Source of the DNA: Bacilli bacterium PM5-9
GTDB lineage: Bacteria; Bacillota_I; Bacilli_A; JAJDGJ01
NCBI GenBank assembly: GCA_029893765.1
Contig: JARXZD010000016.1
Coordinates: 1 to 35,759, forward strand
Reading direction: 5' to 3'
Length of the DNA: 35,759 nt
Shown here: positions 7,604-16,099 of the stretch, piece by piece
How the letters are laid out: every line of letters starts with the position of its first letter
Position numbering within the stretch: the stretch's first letter is position 1
Program-made: the position numbers and the translations under genes
Notes under the pieces: model-generated
Database searches by the model: none
Seen by the model: the letters and a program-made list of their open reading frames with translations, nothing else
What the model was told of the DNA's origin: nothing

Positions 7604-9676
7604 CTATTCATCACGCAATGCATCAATAACTTGCATTTTCGTTGCTTTTCTTGATGGTAAGTACCCTGCAACAAAGGCAACAGTGGTACTAATGAAAATT
7701 AAAATCAATAATGGTAAGAATGGAATATTCATTCCAAATAATTCACCAGATAATGGTATTTTAATTATTCCAGAGACATTATATTCACTAAACCTATTAA
7801 CAATATTTTCAGCAATTGGAATTAAGACAAATGATATGGCAACACCAATCACTCCAGAGAATAAACCAAGTAAAATTGCCTCAGATTGAAAGACACGCAT
7901 AATATCTTTTTTTCGTGCTCCAACTGCTTTTAAAATCCCTATTTCTGTTCTTCTTTCTAAAATACTTGAAAATAAAACAATCGCAATTAAAATAGAAGAA
8001 ACAATTAACGATATTACTAAAAAGGCAATCATGACTAATTGTGCAATATTAATAAGTGTATTTAAAGCACTTTGAAATATTATCGCAAATGAAACAACAC
8101 TTATCCCCTCAGAAGTTGCCCCCATCATTCCACTCATCATTGATCCTTGTGCTTTTGTTCCAGATTGATCATATATCCAATCTTTAACATTATTTAATTC
8201 ACGTGGATTTTTTATTGAGACTTCATAAGTAGTAACTTTTTTCATTGTTAAATCATAAATTGATTTATCAAACATTTTTGTTTTTTGATAGAAATCTTTT
8301 AAATCATTGTAATTATAGTATAAGAAACCTTGATTAACATCTATTTCATCAATAATACCAACAACTTTAAAAGTTTGTGTCCCAATATATCCTGAGCTTT
8401 TTAAATCAAGAGTAATTTTCTTGTTTAATATCTTTTCATATTTAGTAGTATCTTTATCATAATTATATATACCCATTAATTCACGAGCTAAAGCTTTATT
8501 AATCAACAATTCATTTTTATTTTCTTTTGGCAATTTCCCCACTAAAAAATCATTTAAAAATTCTTGATTTGTTGTTGGAGCTAAAGCATAAGCTTCAGTT
8601 TCTAATACTTCTTTTTTCACTTGCCATGAACCAAGTTTTTGTAACTGTGGTCTAATATTAGTAACTTCTTTGTTTTCTTTAATAAAATCAAACTTCTTTT
8701 TATTAGTTACCTCTTTTATTTCACCATCTTTATTTTTTTCAGTTTTACTTACTTGCATAACATTTGATGAACCAAATTTAATTATTTGATCATCAATAAA
8801 AATATTAGCACCATTGCTAAGTCCTAAAACAAGTGATATTCCAGCAATTCCAATTGAACCAGCAAGAGCTGTAATAACAACTCTTCCCATTTTCTTTTTC
8901 ATATTACGCAATGATAATTTAAAAGCTTCTTTAAATGGCATAGATTTATTCTTTTTACTTAAAGTACTAATTTCATCTGTAGATGCTTCACTTTTAATAC
9001 ATTCATCTAAAGTTATTTCACCATCTAAAATACGAACAACTCTTGATGAATACTCGTATGCTAACTTTTGGTTATGAGTAACCATAATTATTAATTTATC
9101 TTTAGCAACTTCCTTCAATAAATTCATTATAATAATACCAGTTTTCGTATCTAATGCACCTGTTGGCTCATCTGCTAGAATAATATCTGGATCATTAGCT
9201 AAAGCCCTTGCTATTGCAACTCTTTGTTTTTGTCCACCACTTAATTCACTTGGCAAATGGTTAGCATGTTTTTCATTAATTCCTACTTTATTTAATAATT
9301 CAATCGCTCTTGTTCTTCTAATTTTTTTATTAATTCCAGTTAAACTCATAACAATTTCAACATTTTCTAATGCAGATAAATGCTCAATTAAATTAAACTG
9401 CTGAAAAACAAAACCAATATTATTTTTACGATAAAAATCCCAATCTTTTTCTTTATATTTTTTTGTTGATTTACCATCAATTATTAACTCTCCACTTGTT
9501 GGCATATCCAATCCAGCAATCACATTTAATAATGTTGATTTACCACAACCACTAGGGCCAAGTATTGAGACAAACTCACCTTTATTAAAGCCTAATGATA
9601 TATCATTTAATGCTTTAAAAGAACTTTTTTTATCAATTGAAAATTCTTTTGTTATTTTTTTTAGTTCTAAAATCAT
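7604..9676 (-). CDS. MacB-like ABC transporter: fused ATPase and FtsX-type permease (first of pair)
   Basis: About 690 aa with the same architecture as its downstream neighbour but clearly diverged in the outer domain. ATPase: Walker A GPSGCGKST, signature LSGGQ, Walker B DIILADE, then MVTHN. One membrane segment follows, then a ~230-residue outer domain, then three C-terminal segments ending SRKATKMQVIDALRDE. The first ATG (9685) lies only 3 nt after the chorismate mutase stop and on top of the AAGGG ribosome site; ATG 9676, with 9-nt spacing, fits better. Two half transporters side by side suggest a heterodimer at the membrane. The operon runs chorismate mutase, this gene, then the second fusion, ending at 5538. 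Function unknown; antimicrobial peptide or lipoprotein export is the family-based guess. Confidence 0.87.
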   Translation of the reverse strand: MILELKKITKEFSIDKKSSFKALNDISLGFNKGEFVSILGPSGCGKSTLLNVIAGLDMPTSGELIIDGKSTKKYKEKDWDFYRKNNIGFVFQQFNLIEHLSALENVEIVMSLTGINKKIRRTRAIELLNKVGINEKHANHLPSELSGGQKQRVAIARALANDPDIILADEPTGALDTKTGIIIMNLLKEVAKDKLIIMVTHNQKLAYEYSSRVVRILDGEITLDECIKSEASTDEISTLSKKNKSMPFKEAFKLSLRNMKKKMGRVVITALAGSIGIAGISLVLGLSNGANIFIDDQIIKFGSSNVMQVSKTEKNKDGEIKEVTNKKKFDFIKENKEVTNIRPQLQKLGSWQVKKEVLETEAYALAPTTNQEFLNDFLVGKLPKENKNELLINKALARELMGIYNYDKDTTKYEKILNKKITLDLKSSGYIGTQTFKVVGIIDEIDVNQGFLYYNYNDLKDFYQKTKMFDKSIYDLTMKKVTTYEVSIKNPRELNNVKDWIYDQSGTKAQGSMMSGMMGATSEGISVVSFAIIFQSALNTLINIAQLVMIAFLVISLIVSSILIAIVLFSSILERRTEIGILKAVGARKKDIMRVFQSEAILLGLFSGVIGVAISFVLIPIAENIVNRFSEYNVSGIIKIPLSGELFGMNIPFLPLLILIFISTTVAFVAGYLPSRKATKMQVIDALRDE

Positions 9677-9688
9677 TGTTTTCATCCC

Positions 9689-9946
9689 TTATTTTTGTAA
9701 TTCTTTTGAAGCACTAAATATTTCAAAATAAACACCTAAAATTTTTTCTTTAATTAATTCTGAATTTTTGCATTTAAGAATTTTATCTTTAATTTCTTCT
9801 TCTCTTTTATTATCAATTATTTTTAAAGATTTTTCTTTTTTATATGAACCAATCTCAAGAGATTTTTCAAATCTTTGTGTTAATAAAGCAATTATTTCAT
9901 CATCTATTTCATCTATTTCTTGACGATAATCATTTAAGTTTTTCAT
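9689..9946 (-). CDS. Chorismate mutase, AroQ type
   Basis: An 85-aa, all-helical monofunctional chorismate mutase that converts chorismate to prephenate, the first committed step to Phe and Tyr. It starts RQEIDEIDDEIIALLTQRFEKSLEIGSYKK, the standard AroQ N-terminal helix with its catalytic Arg (LNDYRQEID) and the later R/K residues (KK, then IIDNKREEEI). The length matches stand-alone AroQ domains, with no prephenate dehydratase fusion. AGGAGG lies 7 nt before ATG. It is the first gene of an operon with two MacB-like ABC proteins and no aromatic biosynthesis genes beside it, which is unusual. A weak promoter TTGTAA (9994-9999), 17 bp, TATTCT (9971-9976), minus strand, precedes it; read-through from the DUF4097 gene is also possible because no terminator is seen between them. 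Confidence 0.85.
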   Translation of the reverse strand: MKNLNDYRQEIDEIDDEIIALLTQRFEKSLEIGSYKKEKSLKIIDNKREEEIKDKILKCKNSELIKEKILGVYFEIFSASKELQK

Positions 9947-10021
9947 AATTATACCTCCTGTATTTTATTAAGAATATCACACTCAAAATTTCATTACAAT
10001 AATAAACATATATTATGCTAA

Positions 10022-10759
10022 TTATCTTCCAACTTTTATGTTTTCACTACCAACATCAGTTTTAATAATTAAGTCACTAACAATATAGTTTAAATCATCA
10101 TTTTTATAGTCAATTGTTCCAACATCTGATTTTAATGAAACAGTTTTTGAATACATATTGATTATTTTAATTGCTCCAACATCAGTGATAACATCCACTT
10201 TCTTTGGTTCTTTAACATTTCTAACTTCAACAGCACCAACATCACTTCTAATATCTAAATAATCTTTAACTATACAATCAATTATTTTAATTTCACCAAC
10301 ATTTCCATTTGCACTAATACTTGAAGCAGTTACTTTAGAAATGTTAATACTTGATACATCTGAATCAACATCTAATTTATATATTTTATCTTTTGGTAAA
10401 TATAAGTTTAATTTATTTCCTTCAAAGTTAAAACCTGTTAAAAATTTTCTTGTTTCATTTTTAAAATGCACAGTTTTTCCTTCAACATTTGCTTCAAAAT
10501 TACTTTTCTTTGTTCCATAATATTCATACGAAATTTTATTGTCTTTGCTTTCTTGAATATTAACTTCAGCAACCTCAAAATTTATTACAACCTCATTAAT
10601 ATCACTTTTCAGAATAGCCTCATCTATTTTTGTATAGCTACTATAAGTAATTACTTCAAAGAATGGTTTTTGTAATGTTATACTTGCTATTACACCTAAG
10701 ATAATACCAATAACTAATAATGCGCCACCTACAGCAGCAATTTTTTTAAGTATTTTCAT
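10022..10759 (-). CDS. DUF4097-family membrane-anchored beta-helix-like protein
   Basis: A 245-aa protein with a single N-terminal membrane segment (about 8-30, KKIAAVGGALLVIGIILGVI). The body is rich in short repeats of the form SDVGxI or NVGEI at ~20-residue intervals (SSISANGNVGEI, LDIRSDVGAVEV, DVITDVGAIKI, SLKSDVGTIDY, IIKTDVGSENI). This is the DUF4097 pattern and predicts a stacked beta-solenoid outside the membrane. The function of the family is not established. It is the third gene of a leftward operon with PadR and DUF1700/HAAS genes, a common trio in Firmicutes thought to sense or respond to envelope state. Its ribosome site, AAGGGGG, overlaps the stop of the DUF1700 gene. Confidence 0.8.
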   Translation of the reverse strand: MKILKKIAAVGGALLVIGIILGVIASITLQKPFFEVITYSSYTKIDEAILKSDINEVVINFEVAEVNIQESKDNKISYEYYGTKKSNFEANVEGKTVHFKNETRKFLTGFNFEGNKLNLYLPKDKIYKLDVDSDVSSINISKVTASSISANGNVGEIKIIDCIVKDYLDIRSDVGAVEVRNVKEPKKVDVITDVGAIKIINMYSKTVSLKSDVGTIDYKNDDLNYIVSDLIIKTDVGSENIKVGR

Positions 10760-10772
10760 TTTTCAATCCCCC

Positions 10773-11321
10773 TTATAGTAAGCTTTTTAGCCAATTTATG
10801 TGTTTTGATAAACCGATAAATAACAATCTAAATAAACTCATACTCATTGCTATAAATATCAAACCTAGACCAACAACTATAAAGAATGAAGCAAAAGCTG
10901 CTAGTGGTGAAAAAGTACCAACAACAAATGGTAAAGCAATACTTGTTACAATCATTACAAATCCAGAAAATAGAAATGCACATAAAGTCATAATTGCACT
11001 AAACGCTAACCATATTCCAATAAAAACATCAAACAATATCATAGCTATGAATAAACCAATTCTTCGATTACTATTATAATTATTATTCGAGTAAGAACTT
11101 GAAGAATATTGATATTCATTTTCCATATTAAATTCCTTTAAAAATTGACTAGCAATTTTTCTTGGATTACCTAATTCTCTAATTATCTCTTCATCACTTA
11201 ATCCTTCATCTCTTTTAATTTCAAATATTGATAGATACTCATCGATGATCTGTTCTTGCTCGCTAAGACTTAATGGTCTTAACTCATTTCTTAAATCCCT
11301 TAAAAAAAGATCTCTATTCAT
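10773..11321 (-). CDS. DUF1700/HAAS-domain membrane protein
   Basis: 182 aa. Residues 1-60 form the HAAS helical domain (RDLFLRDLRNELRPLS, then EYLSIFEIKRDEGLSDEEIIRELGNPRKIASQFL). A Ser/Asn-rich linker follows, then three or four membrane segments from ~88 to 172. HAAS proteins commonly pair with PadR regulators and are thought to relay a membrane signal; the biochemical role is unknown. The start codon overlaps the end of the PadR gene by 8 nt, so the two are translationally coupled, and the DUF4097 gene follows 13 nt downstream. ATG has AGGAGG about 10 nt upstream. Confidence 0.8.
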   Translation of the reverse strand: MNRDLFLRDLRNELRPLSLSEQEQIIDEYLSIFEIKRDEGLSDEEIIRELGNPRKIASQFLKEFNMENEYQYSSSSYSNNNYNSNRRIGLFIAMILFDVFIGIWLAFSAIMTLCAFLFSGFVMIVTSIALPFVVGTFSPLAAFASFFIVVGLGLIFIAMSMSLFRLLFIGLSKHINWLKSLL

Positions 11322-11634
11322 TATTACTTTCCTCCTTTAGTAAAGCCTCAACGCTATTATTAAAACTTAACCACTCATCATATAACTTTTTATAATACTC
11401 TTTTCCCGGGTTTGATAAAACATAATATTTTCTTTTACGTCCTGAATCATAAACCTCATAAGTGGCTAAGACACCTTCGCTTGTTAGCCTTCTTAAAATC
11501 GGATAAATTGTATTTACACTTACTTCAACATATTCACCTAGCTGTTCAACTAGTTGATAGCCCGACATATCTTCTCGCTCAATTAAACACAAGACACATA
11601 ACTCTAATATTCCTTTTTTAAATTGTGTATTCAA
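11314..11634 (-). CDS. PadR-family transcriptional repressor, TTG start
   Basis: 106 aa with the PadR winged HTH (FKKGILELCVLCLI, GYQLVEQL, VSVNTIYPILRRLTSEGVL, SGRKRKYYVLSNPGKEYY) followed by a short helical C-terminus. Small PadR subfamily-2 repressors bind DNA as dimers and are released by a ligand or partner. The upstream ATG-started extension would put the promoter and operator inside the gene. The good ribosome site AAGGAG lies 7 nt before TTG 11634, so TTG is the chosen start. It is the first gene of the PadR-DUF1700-DUF4097 operon. Three similar 13-bp inverted repeats lie over and upstream of its promoter, pointing to autorepression. Confidence 0.85.
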   Translation of the reverse strand: MNTQFKKGILELCVLCLIEREDMSGYQLVEQLGEYVEVSVNTIYPILRRLTSEGVLATYEVYDSGRKRKYYVLSNPGKEYYKKLYDEWLSFNNSVEALLKEESNNE

Positions 11635-11649
11635 AGTATCACTCCTTAC

Positions 11650-11694
11650 TGTGTATTGCACAATAACTATATCACACATATAAAAATAATGCAA
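11650..11694 (-). promoter_or_regulatory. padR promoter with overlapping TGTG-N5-CACA operator
   Basis: Minus-strand promoter TTGCAT (11694-11689), 17 bp, TATAGT (11671-11666), with an expected start near 11659. TGTGCAATACACA (11662-11650), an inverted repeat TGTG-N5-CACA, covers that start. This is a natural site for PadR autorepression; binding is inferred. Confidence 0.6.
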
Positions 11695-11705
11695 CAAAAA
11701 ATTAT

Positions 11706-11729
11706 AAAACACCTATTTAAAGGTGTTTT
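11706..11729. terminator. Hairpin upstream of padR
   Basis: The perfect stem AAAACACCT / AGGTGTTTT has a 6-nt loop and T-runs on both sides. For leftward transcription it is a second stop after thiI, insulating padR from read-through; no rightward gene here needs it. Confidence 0.7.
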
Positions 11730-11747
11730 TTGTAACAAAACTTTTTA

Positions 11748-11760
11748 ATGTGCATTACAT
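11748..11760. promoter_or_regulatory. Second PadR-like inverted repeat
   Basis: ATGT-GCATT-ACAT is an interrupted palindrome of the same 4-5-4 geometry as the site over the padR start. A third relative, TGTGTATTGCATT, lies at 11884-11896 just after the thiI stop and shares the 11-mer TGTGTATTGCA with the first site. They may form an operator array. Confidence 0.4.
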
Positions 11761-11833
11761 TTCTAAATTGTTTACACTTAAATTTAATTCGTTTTTTAAC
11801 TACTTTTCATTCAATGTTTTTGAAATCAATATT

Positions 11834-11857
11834 AAAAAAAGCCCTATTTAAAGGACT
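11834..11857 (-). terminator. Terminator of thiI
   Basis: On the minus strand AGTCC and GGGCT pair (one G-U) and are followed by seven Us, about 40 nt beyond the thiI stop codon. Confidence 0.7.
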
Positions 11858-11897
11858 ATTTCCATTATATTAATTCATGTCATTGTGTATTGCATTA

Positions 11898-13097
11898 TTA
11901 AAATACATCTTCTTCAATATTTAAAACTTTATGATATGTTTTAGCATTTATAACAATTCTTTCTGTTTCTTCAAAACATTCTTGTAATAATTTTTCAAAA
12001 TCGAAGCGTTCCTCATTATTTATTGCTTTATCAATTTTAGGATTAATAACTGGATTAGGTGGCAAGAAAATAGTACAACAATCCTCATAAGGTAAAATAC
12101 TAGTTTCATAAGTATCAATTTTTTTAGCAATTTCAATAATATCTAATTTATCAAAACAAGCAAGTGGTCTAATAATTGGCATACTAGTTACTTCATTAAT
12201 AACTGCCATACTAGTTAAAGTTTGACTTGCGACTTGAGCAATAGATTCACCATTAACTAAAACTTCACAATTACGATCTTTTGCAATCATTTCACTAATT
12301 CGATACATCATTCTTCTTAAAATTGTCATAGAATAGTTTTCATCAACATGTTTATTTATTTCTAATTGCATTTTAGTAAAAGGAACATTATGAACAACTA
12401 CTTGATCAGTATATTCTAAATATTTACTAGCAAGTTTTAAAACTTTATTTAAAGCTTTTGCTGATGTATATGGTGGTGATGCAAAGTGGATTGCTTCAAC
12501 ACTAACACCACGTTTCATAACCATATATCCTGCTACAGGTGAATCAATACCACCTGAAAGCATTAATAGCCCTTTACCACTAACACCCACAGGATAACCT
12601 TGTGCTCCTTCTATTTTATCAAAGAAAATATATGAATATTTATAACGAATATCAATATTGATTGCTAAATCATACTCTTTCATTTTAACTTTCAAATCAG
12701 TTTCTTTTAAAATTCTTGTAGCAATTGCTCGATTAACTTCATCAGAAATCATCGAAAATGACTTATCTCCTCTTTTAGTAATTACTTTAAAGGTTTCATA
12801 TTTTTTGAAATCTATTATCTTCATTACAGTATCTTCAATAACTTGATAATCACTATCTACTTTTTTTGCTAATGAAAATGATTGAATACCAAAAACATTC
12901 TTTAAATTACTTAAAATTTCTTCTACATTATATTCATCAAAGAAAATATACATTCTATCTCTTTGACTTTTAATTTTTATATTTGGATATGCTTTTAATT
13001 TTTTCTTAATATTTCCTTCTAATTTATCAATGAAATATCGTCTATTTTTACCTTTTGTACTTAATTCACCATATCTTATTAATATTAAATCTTCCAT
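11898..13097 (-). CDS. thiI: tRNA 4-thiouridine synthetase / thiamine biosynthesis ThiI
   Basis: A 399-aa enzyme that adenylates U8 of tRNA and swaps in sulfur to make s4U; ThiI also feeds thiazole synthesis in some bacteria. An N-terminal ferredoxin-like and THUMP region (about 60-165) is followed by the PP-loop LSGGIDSPVAG (180-190) and, further on, EVLVNGESIAQVASQT and RPLACFDKLDIIEIA. There is no C-terminal rhodanese domain, as in Bacillus, where a dedicated cysteine desulfurase supplies the persulfide. That partner is the gene directly upstream (5-nt gap). ATG is preceded by AAAGGG, which lies in the end of the desulfurase gene. Confidence 0.95.
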   Translation of the reverse strand: MEDLILIRYGELSTKGKNRRYFIDKLEGNIKKKLKAYPNIKIKSQRDRMYIFFDEYNVEEILSNLKNVFGIQSFSLAKKVDSDYQVIEDTVMKIIDFKKYETFKVITKRGDKSFSMISDEVNRAIATRILKETDLKVKMKEYDLAINIDIRYKYSYIFFDKIEGAQGYPVGVSGKGLLMLSGGIDSPVAGYMVMKRGVSVEAIHFASPPYTSAKALNKVLKLASKYLEYTDQVVVHNVPFTKMQLEINKHVDENYSMTILRRMMYRISEMIAKDRNCEVLVNGESIAQVASQTLTSMAVINEVTSMPIIRPLACFDKLDIIEIAKKIDTYETSILPYEDCCTIFLPPNPVINPKIDKAINNEERFDFEKLLQECFEETERIVINAKTYHKVLNIEEDVF

Positions 13098-13102
13098 TAT
13101 CT

Positions 13103-14230
13103 CTACCCTTTCATAATCATATTCAAACAGTCATTTAATTTTTGATAAAACTTATCAAGTTCGCCTATTGTTGTATCTAAATCAAAACTTATTCTAAAAG
13201 CACTATCTTTATATTCATCTAAAATATCTAATGAATCAATAACACGTGAACGCTTAACATTACTTGAGCATGCTGATTTAGTTGATATATATATTTCATC
13301 TTTTTCTAAAGCATTTAAAATTACTTCTGGTTTATAATTAGGTATCGAAAAATTAATAATAAAAAACGAATTATTTTCTTTACTTGAATTAACATTTATT
13401 CGAGCATCATTTTCTAATAAATTATAAATATATTCATATCTTTCTTTTAAATTAATATCTTCTCTTTTTTCTAAATATAATCTTAGTGTCTTAGCTAAAA
13501 CAATATTTTGTTGATATGAACTTGTACCAGCACGAAGATTAAATTCTTGTTGTCCTCCTGATAGTAATGGAATTAAATTAACTTTTCTTTTTTTATATAA
13601 TAACCCACTACCTTTAACACCATTTATTTTATGAGCAGAAAAGCTAGTTAAATCAAATTGGTTTAAGTTTAAATCATATTTTCCAAATGCTTGAACACAA
13701 TCACAATGAACGATAATATCGCTATTTATTCTTTTTATTTCATCATAAATACTTTCTAATTCATTAATTGAACCTAACTCACTATTAATTTTCATAACAC
13801 TAATTAAAATAGTATCTTCTCTAATTGCATTTAAAATATCACTATTTTCGATTTTTCCAAATTTATTTGGTTTTAAATAAGTAATACTATAACCAAATTC
13901 TTCTAATTGTTTCATTGTTTCATAAACTGATGAATGTTCAATCATTGAGGTAATAATATGCTTGTTCTTTTTATCTAAAAATTTATATGCAATACCTTTA
14001 ATTGCCATATTATTTGCTTCAGAACCACAAGAAGTAAAAATCAATTCATCATTATTAACTTTTAGTAATTTAGCTAAATTACTACGAGCCTGTTCTTGTA
14101 GATCATGAATATTACTAGCTGGCAAATATGGACTATCAGCATTCATAAAGTATTCATCATATAACTTATATAGTGTATTTAAAACATCACTATTTACTTT
14201 TGTAGTTGCAGCATTATCTAAATATATCAT
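13103..14230 (-). CDS. nifZ: Cysteine desulfurase, NifZ/IscS-like partner of ThiI
   Basis: A 375-aa PLP enzyme of the NifS/IscS class that removes sulfur from cysteine as a protein-bound persulfide. Seen: the start MIYLDNAATT, IEHSSV (the histidine stacking on PLP), SFSAHK with PLP lysine K201, and the short active-site loop SACSSNVKRS with catalytic C321. The LRAGTSSYQQNI region is also typical. It lies between ezrA and thiI exactly as B. subtilis NifZ does, and the stop abuts thiI, so it most likely donates sulfur to ThiI for tRNA s4U. The symbol is given by synteny; a general IscS-type role cannot be excluded. Ribosome site AAAGGAG. Confidence 0.9.
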   Translation of the reverse strand: MIYLDNAATTKVNSDVLNTLYKLYDEYFMNADSPYLPASNIHDLQEQARSNLAKLLKVNNDELIFTSCGSEANNMAIKGIAYKFLDKKNKHIITSMIEHSSVYETMKQLEEFGYSITYLKPNKFGKIENSDILNAIREDTILISVMKINSELGSINELESIYDEIKRINSDIIVHCDCVQAFGKYDLNLNQFDLTSFSAHKINGVKGSGLLYKKRKVNLIPLLSGGQQEFNLRAGTSSYQQNIVLAKTLRLYLEKREDINLKERYEYIYNLLENDARINVNSSKENNSFFIINFSIPNYKPEVILNALEKDEIYISTKSACSSNVKRSRVIDSLDILDEYKDSAFRISFDLDTTIGELDKFYQKLNDCLNMIMKG

Positions 14231-14243
14231 TGTTGACTCCTTT

Positions 14244-14274
14244 CAAAATAGAAAACTCCTATAGCATAGGAGTT
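14244..14274 (-). terminator. Hairpin over the ezrA stop codon
   Basis: AACTCCTAT-GCT-ATAGGAGTT is a perfect 9-bp stem with a 3-nt loop (14274-14254, minus). It contains the last codons and stop of ezrA and is followed by TTCTATTTTG. With a poor U-tract it may only attenuate read-through into nifZ. Confidence 0.6.
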
Positions 14275-15989
14275 GCTTTTAATTGTTCTGTTTTATATTT
14301 TAAGAGCTCTTTTCTAATACTAGGATAAATGGTTTCAATCGCTTCAATTGCACTTGAAAGAGATTTAGTATATTCACCATTATTAAAGAAAGATTCTGCT
14401 CTAGTTATCATAACATCAACCTCAGGTCTAACTAAACGATAACGATTACCAAAAACAATTGTATTTTCAGCCATTTGAGCTGTTTTCAATAAATTTCTTG
14501 CATTATCATATAACTTATAAACAACATCACAAGATTTACTTACTTCACTATTTATAACACTAATATTTAATGGCTTTGCATCTAGTAATTTTATAATTCT
14601 AGTTAATCCAGTTTTTGATTCTTCGATTGTATCATAGTATGCTTGGGAAAGCATTGGAAGATTCATTGCTCTTAATCTTGCTTCACAATCTTTTATAATA
14701 TAAAGCATATTATTATATTCATCATATAACCTTTTTTCATCACTTCTCATATCAGTAATTCTTTGCATATAAGCATTTAATGCCATAATAATAGCTTTTA
14801 CTTTAGGCAGTAAATCGCGTGCTTGTTTTTCTAAATCCGAAGCAATATATTTACTAGACATGTGTTGTGAAACAATATTATTTTTAGTTACTAAAAAGTT
14901 AAATAAAATTCTTGTTTCCATTTCTAAGTTTGCTAATTCATTTTTATATAAAACATATTGATCTTTTATTTTATTTACTTCTTCATTGACTTCTTTACAT
15001 AATTTATCAGCTTCTAAACTACAAGCTACTAAATCATCAATTACTTTATCTAATTGCTCGTTTGCTCTAACTTCAGAATCTAATTCATTAGAAATTGCAT
15101 TTAATTCATCATTAACAAAATGCGATGTATCTTGTAAATCTTTAAGAAAAACATCATTGTTTTTTGATAGAACACTAACTATTTCTTTATTAATATTAGC
15201 TAGTCTTTTTGGAACATCTAATTGTGATAAATTATATTTTTTGACAACGATCTCATTATATTGAAACTCAACTTCTTTAAACTTAGCAGGAATATCTTTT
15301 GTTAGTTCTTCTAATACTACTGGCAAATTATTTAAAATATCTTTCATTTTTAATAATTCGCCTTCTAAAGAAGCTGCTTTATTTCTTGCTTTATCAACTT
15401 GAGATTGATTTAACAATACATCAATGTTTGTAAAAGAATCCTCAATATTTATAAAATATCTTTCAATAGCACTATTATAAGGTTTATAATTGTTTAAATT
15501 TGATTGATACATTTTTTTATAATTTCTAAATAATTCTTTTTGATTAGTTATTTCTTCTCTGTTTTTCACATCTACTTGAGTAGCGATTGTTAATTCATCA
15601 AGAATTGTTTCATATTCTTTTTCATACGCATCAATTTTAGTCTCTAATTCATCTAATCCTTCATGAGATTTTTTATATTTTCTTGAATATATTAATGATT
15701 CAATATCATTTATTTCATTTTTTATTTGCATGTTTTCAACAGTAGATAAACGATCATAAGTATTTTTCCAATTTTCATATTTATGCTCAATTTCTTCTGT
15801 CTTTGGCATTAAAGAAACTTTGTTCAATAAATATTGAACAGGAAGTGATTTTAAGACACCAATTCTATCTTGTAGTTTATCAAGCGCAGCAAGCCTGTTT
15901 CTCTTTTTTATTGATGATACTATCAAAATTATTGCAATTAAAACTACTAAAGCTATTGCACCAATAATCATCATTAATTTTATATCCAT
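14259..15989 (-). CDS. ezrA: Septation ring formation regulator EzrA
   Basis: 576 aa, close to the usual EzrA length. One N-terminal membrane segment (about 5-26, MMIIGAIALVVLIAIILIV) is followed by a basic stretch KKRNR, and the rest is almost wholly coiled coil, spectrin-like. EzrA is a membrane-anchored cytosolic protein of Firmicutes that binds FtsZ, prevents aberrant Z-rings and helps link division to wall synthesis. Sequence conservation is low in this family, so the call rests on architecture, length and the conserved ezrA-desulfurase-thiI order. GAGGTG lies ahead of ATG. A consensus -35 TTGACA is present on the minus strand at 16057-16062, but its -10 is unclear. Confidence 0.9.
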   Translation of the reverse strand: MDIKLMMIIGAIALVVLIAIILIVSSIKKRNRLAALDKLQDRIGVLKSLPVQYLLNKVSLMPKTEEIEHKYENWKNTYDRLSTVENMQIKNEINDIESLIYSRKYKKSHEGLDELETKIDAYEKEYETILDELTIATQVDVKNREEITNQKELFRNYKKMYQSNLNNYKPYNSAIERYFINIEDSFTNIDVLLNQSQVDKARNKAASLEGELLKMKDILNNLPVVLEELTKDIPAKFKEVEFQYNEIVVKKYNLSQLDVPKRLANINKEIVSVLSKNNDVFLKDLQDTSHFVNDELNAISNELDSEVRANEQLDKVIDDLVACSLEADKLCKEVNEEVNKIKDQYVLYKNELANLEMETRILFNFLVTKNNIVSQHMSSKYIASDLEKQARDLLPKVKAIIMALNAYMQRITDMRSDEKRLYDEYNNMLYIIKDCEARLRAMNLPMLSQAYYDTIEESKTGLTRIIKLLDAKPLNISVINSEVSKSCDVVYKLYDNARNLLKTAQMAENTIVFGNRYRLVRPEVDVMITRAESFFNNGEYTKSLSSAIEAIETIYPSIRKELLKYKTEQLKATPML

Positions 15990-16099
15990 ACTATCACCTC
16001 GTACTTAATATATTTTATCATAAAAGACATCACAATTAAATAGGTTTATACTTAATTGTCAATAATGATTTAATTTCAACTATACACTACATATTAATA

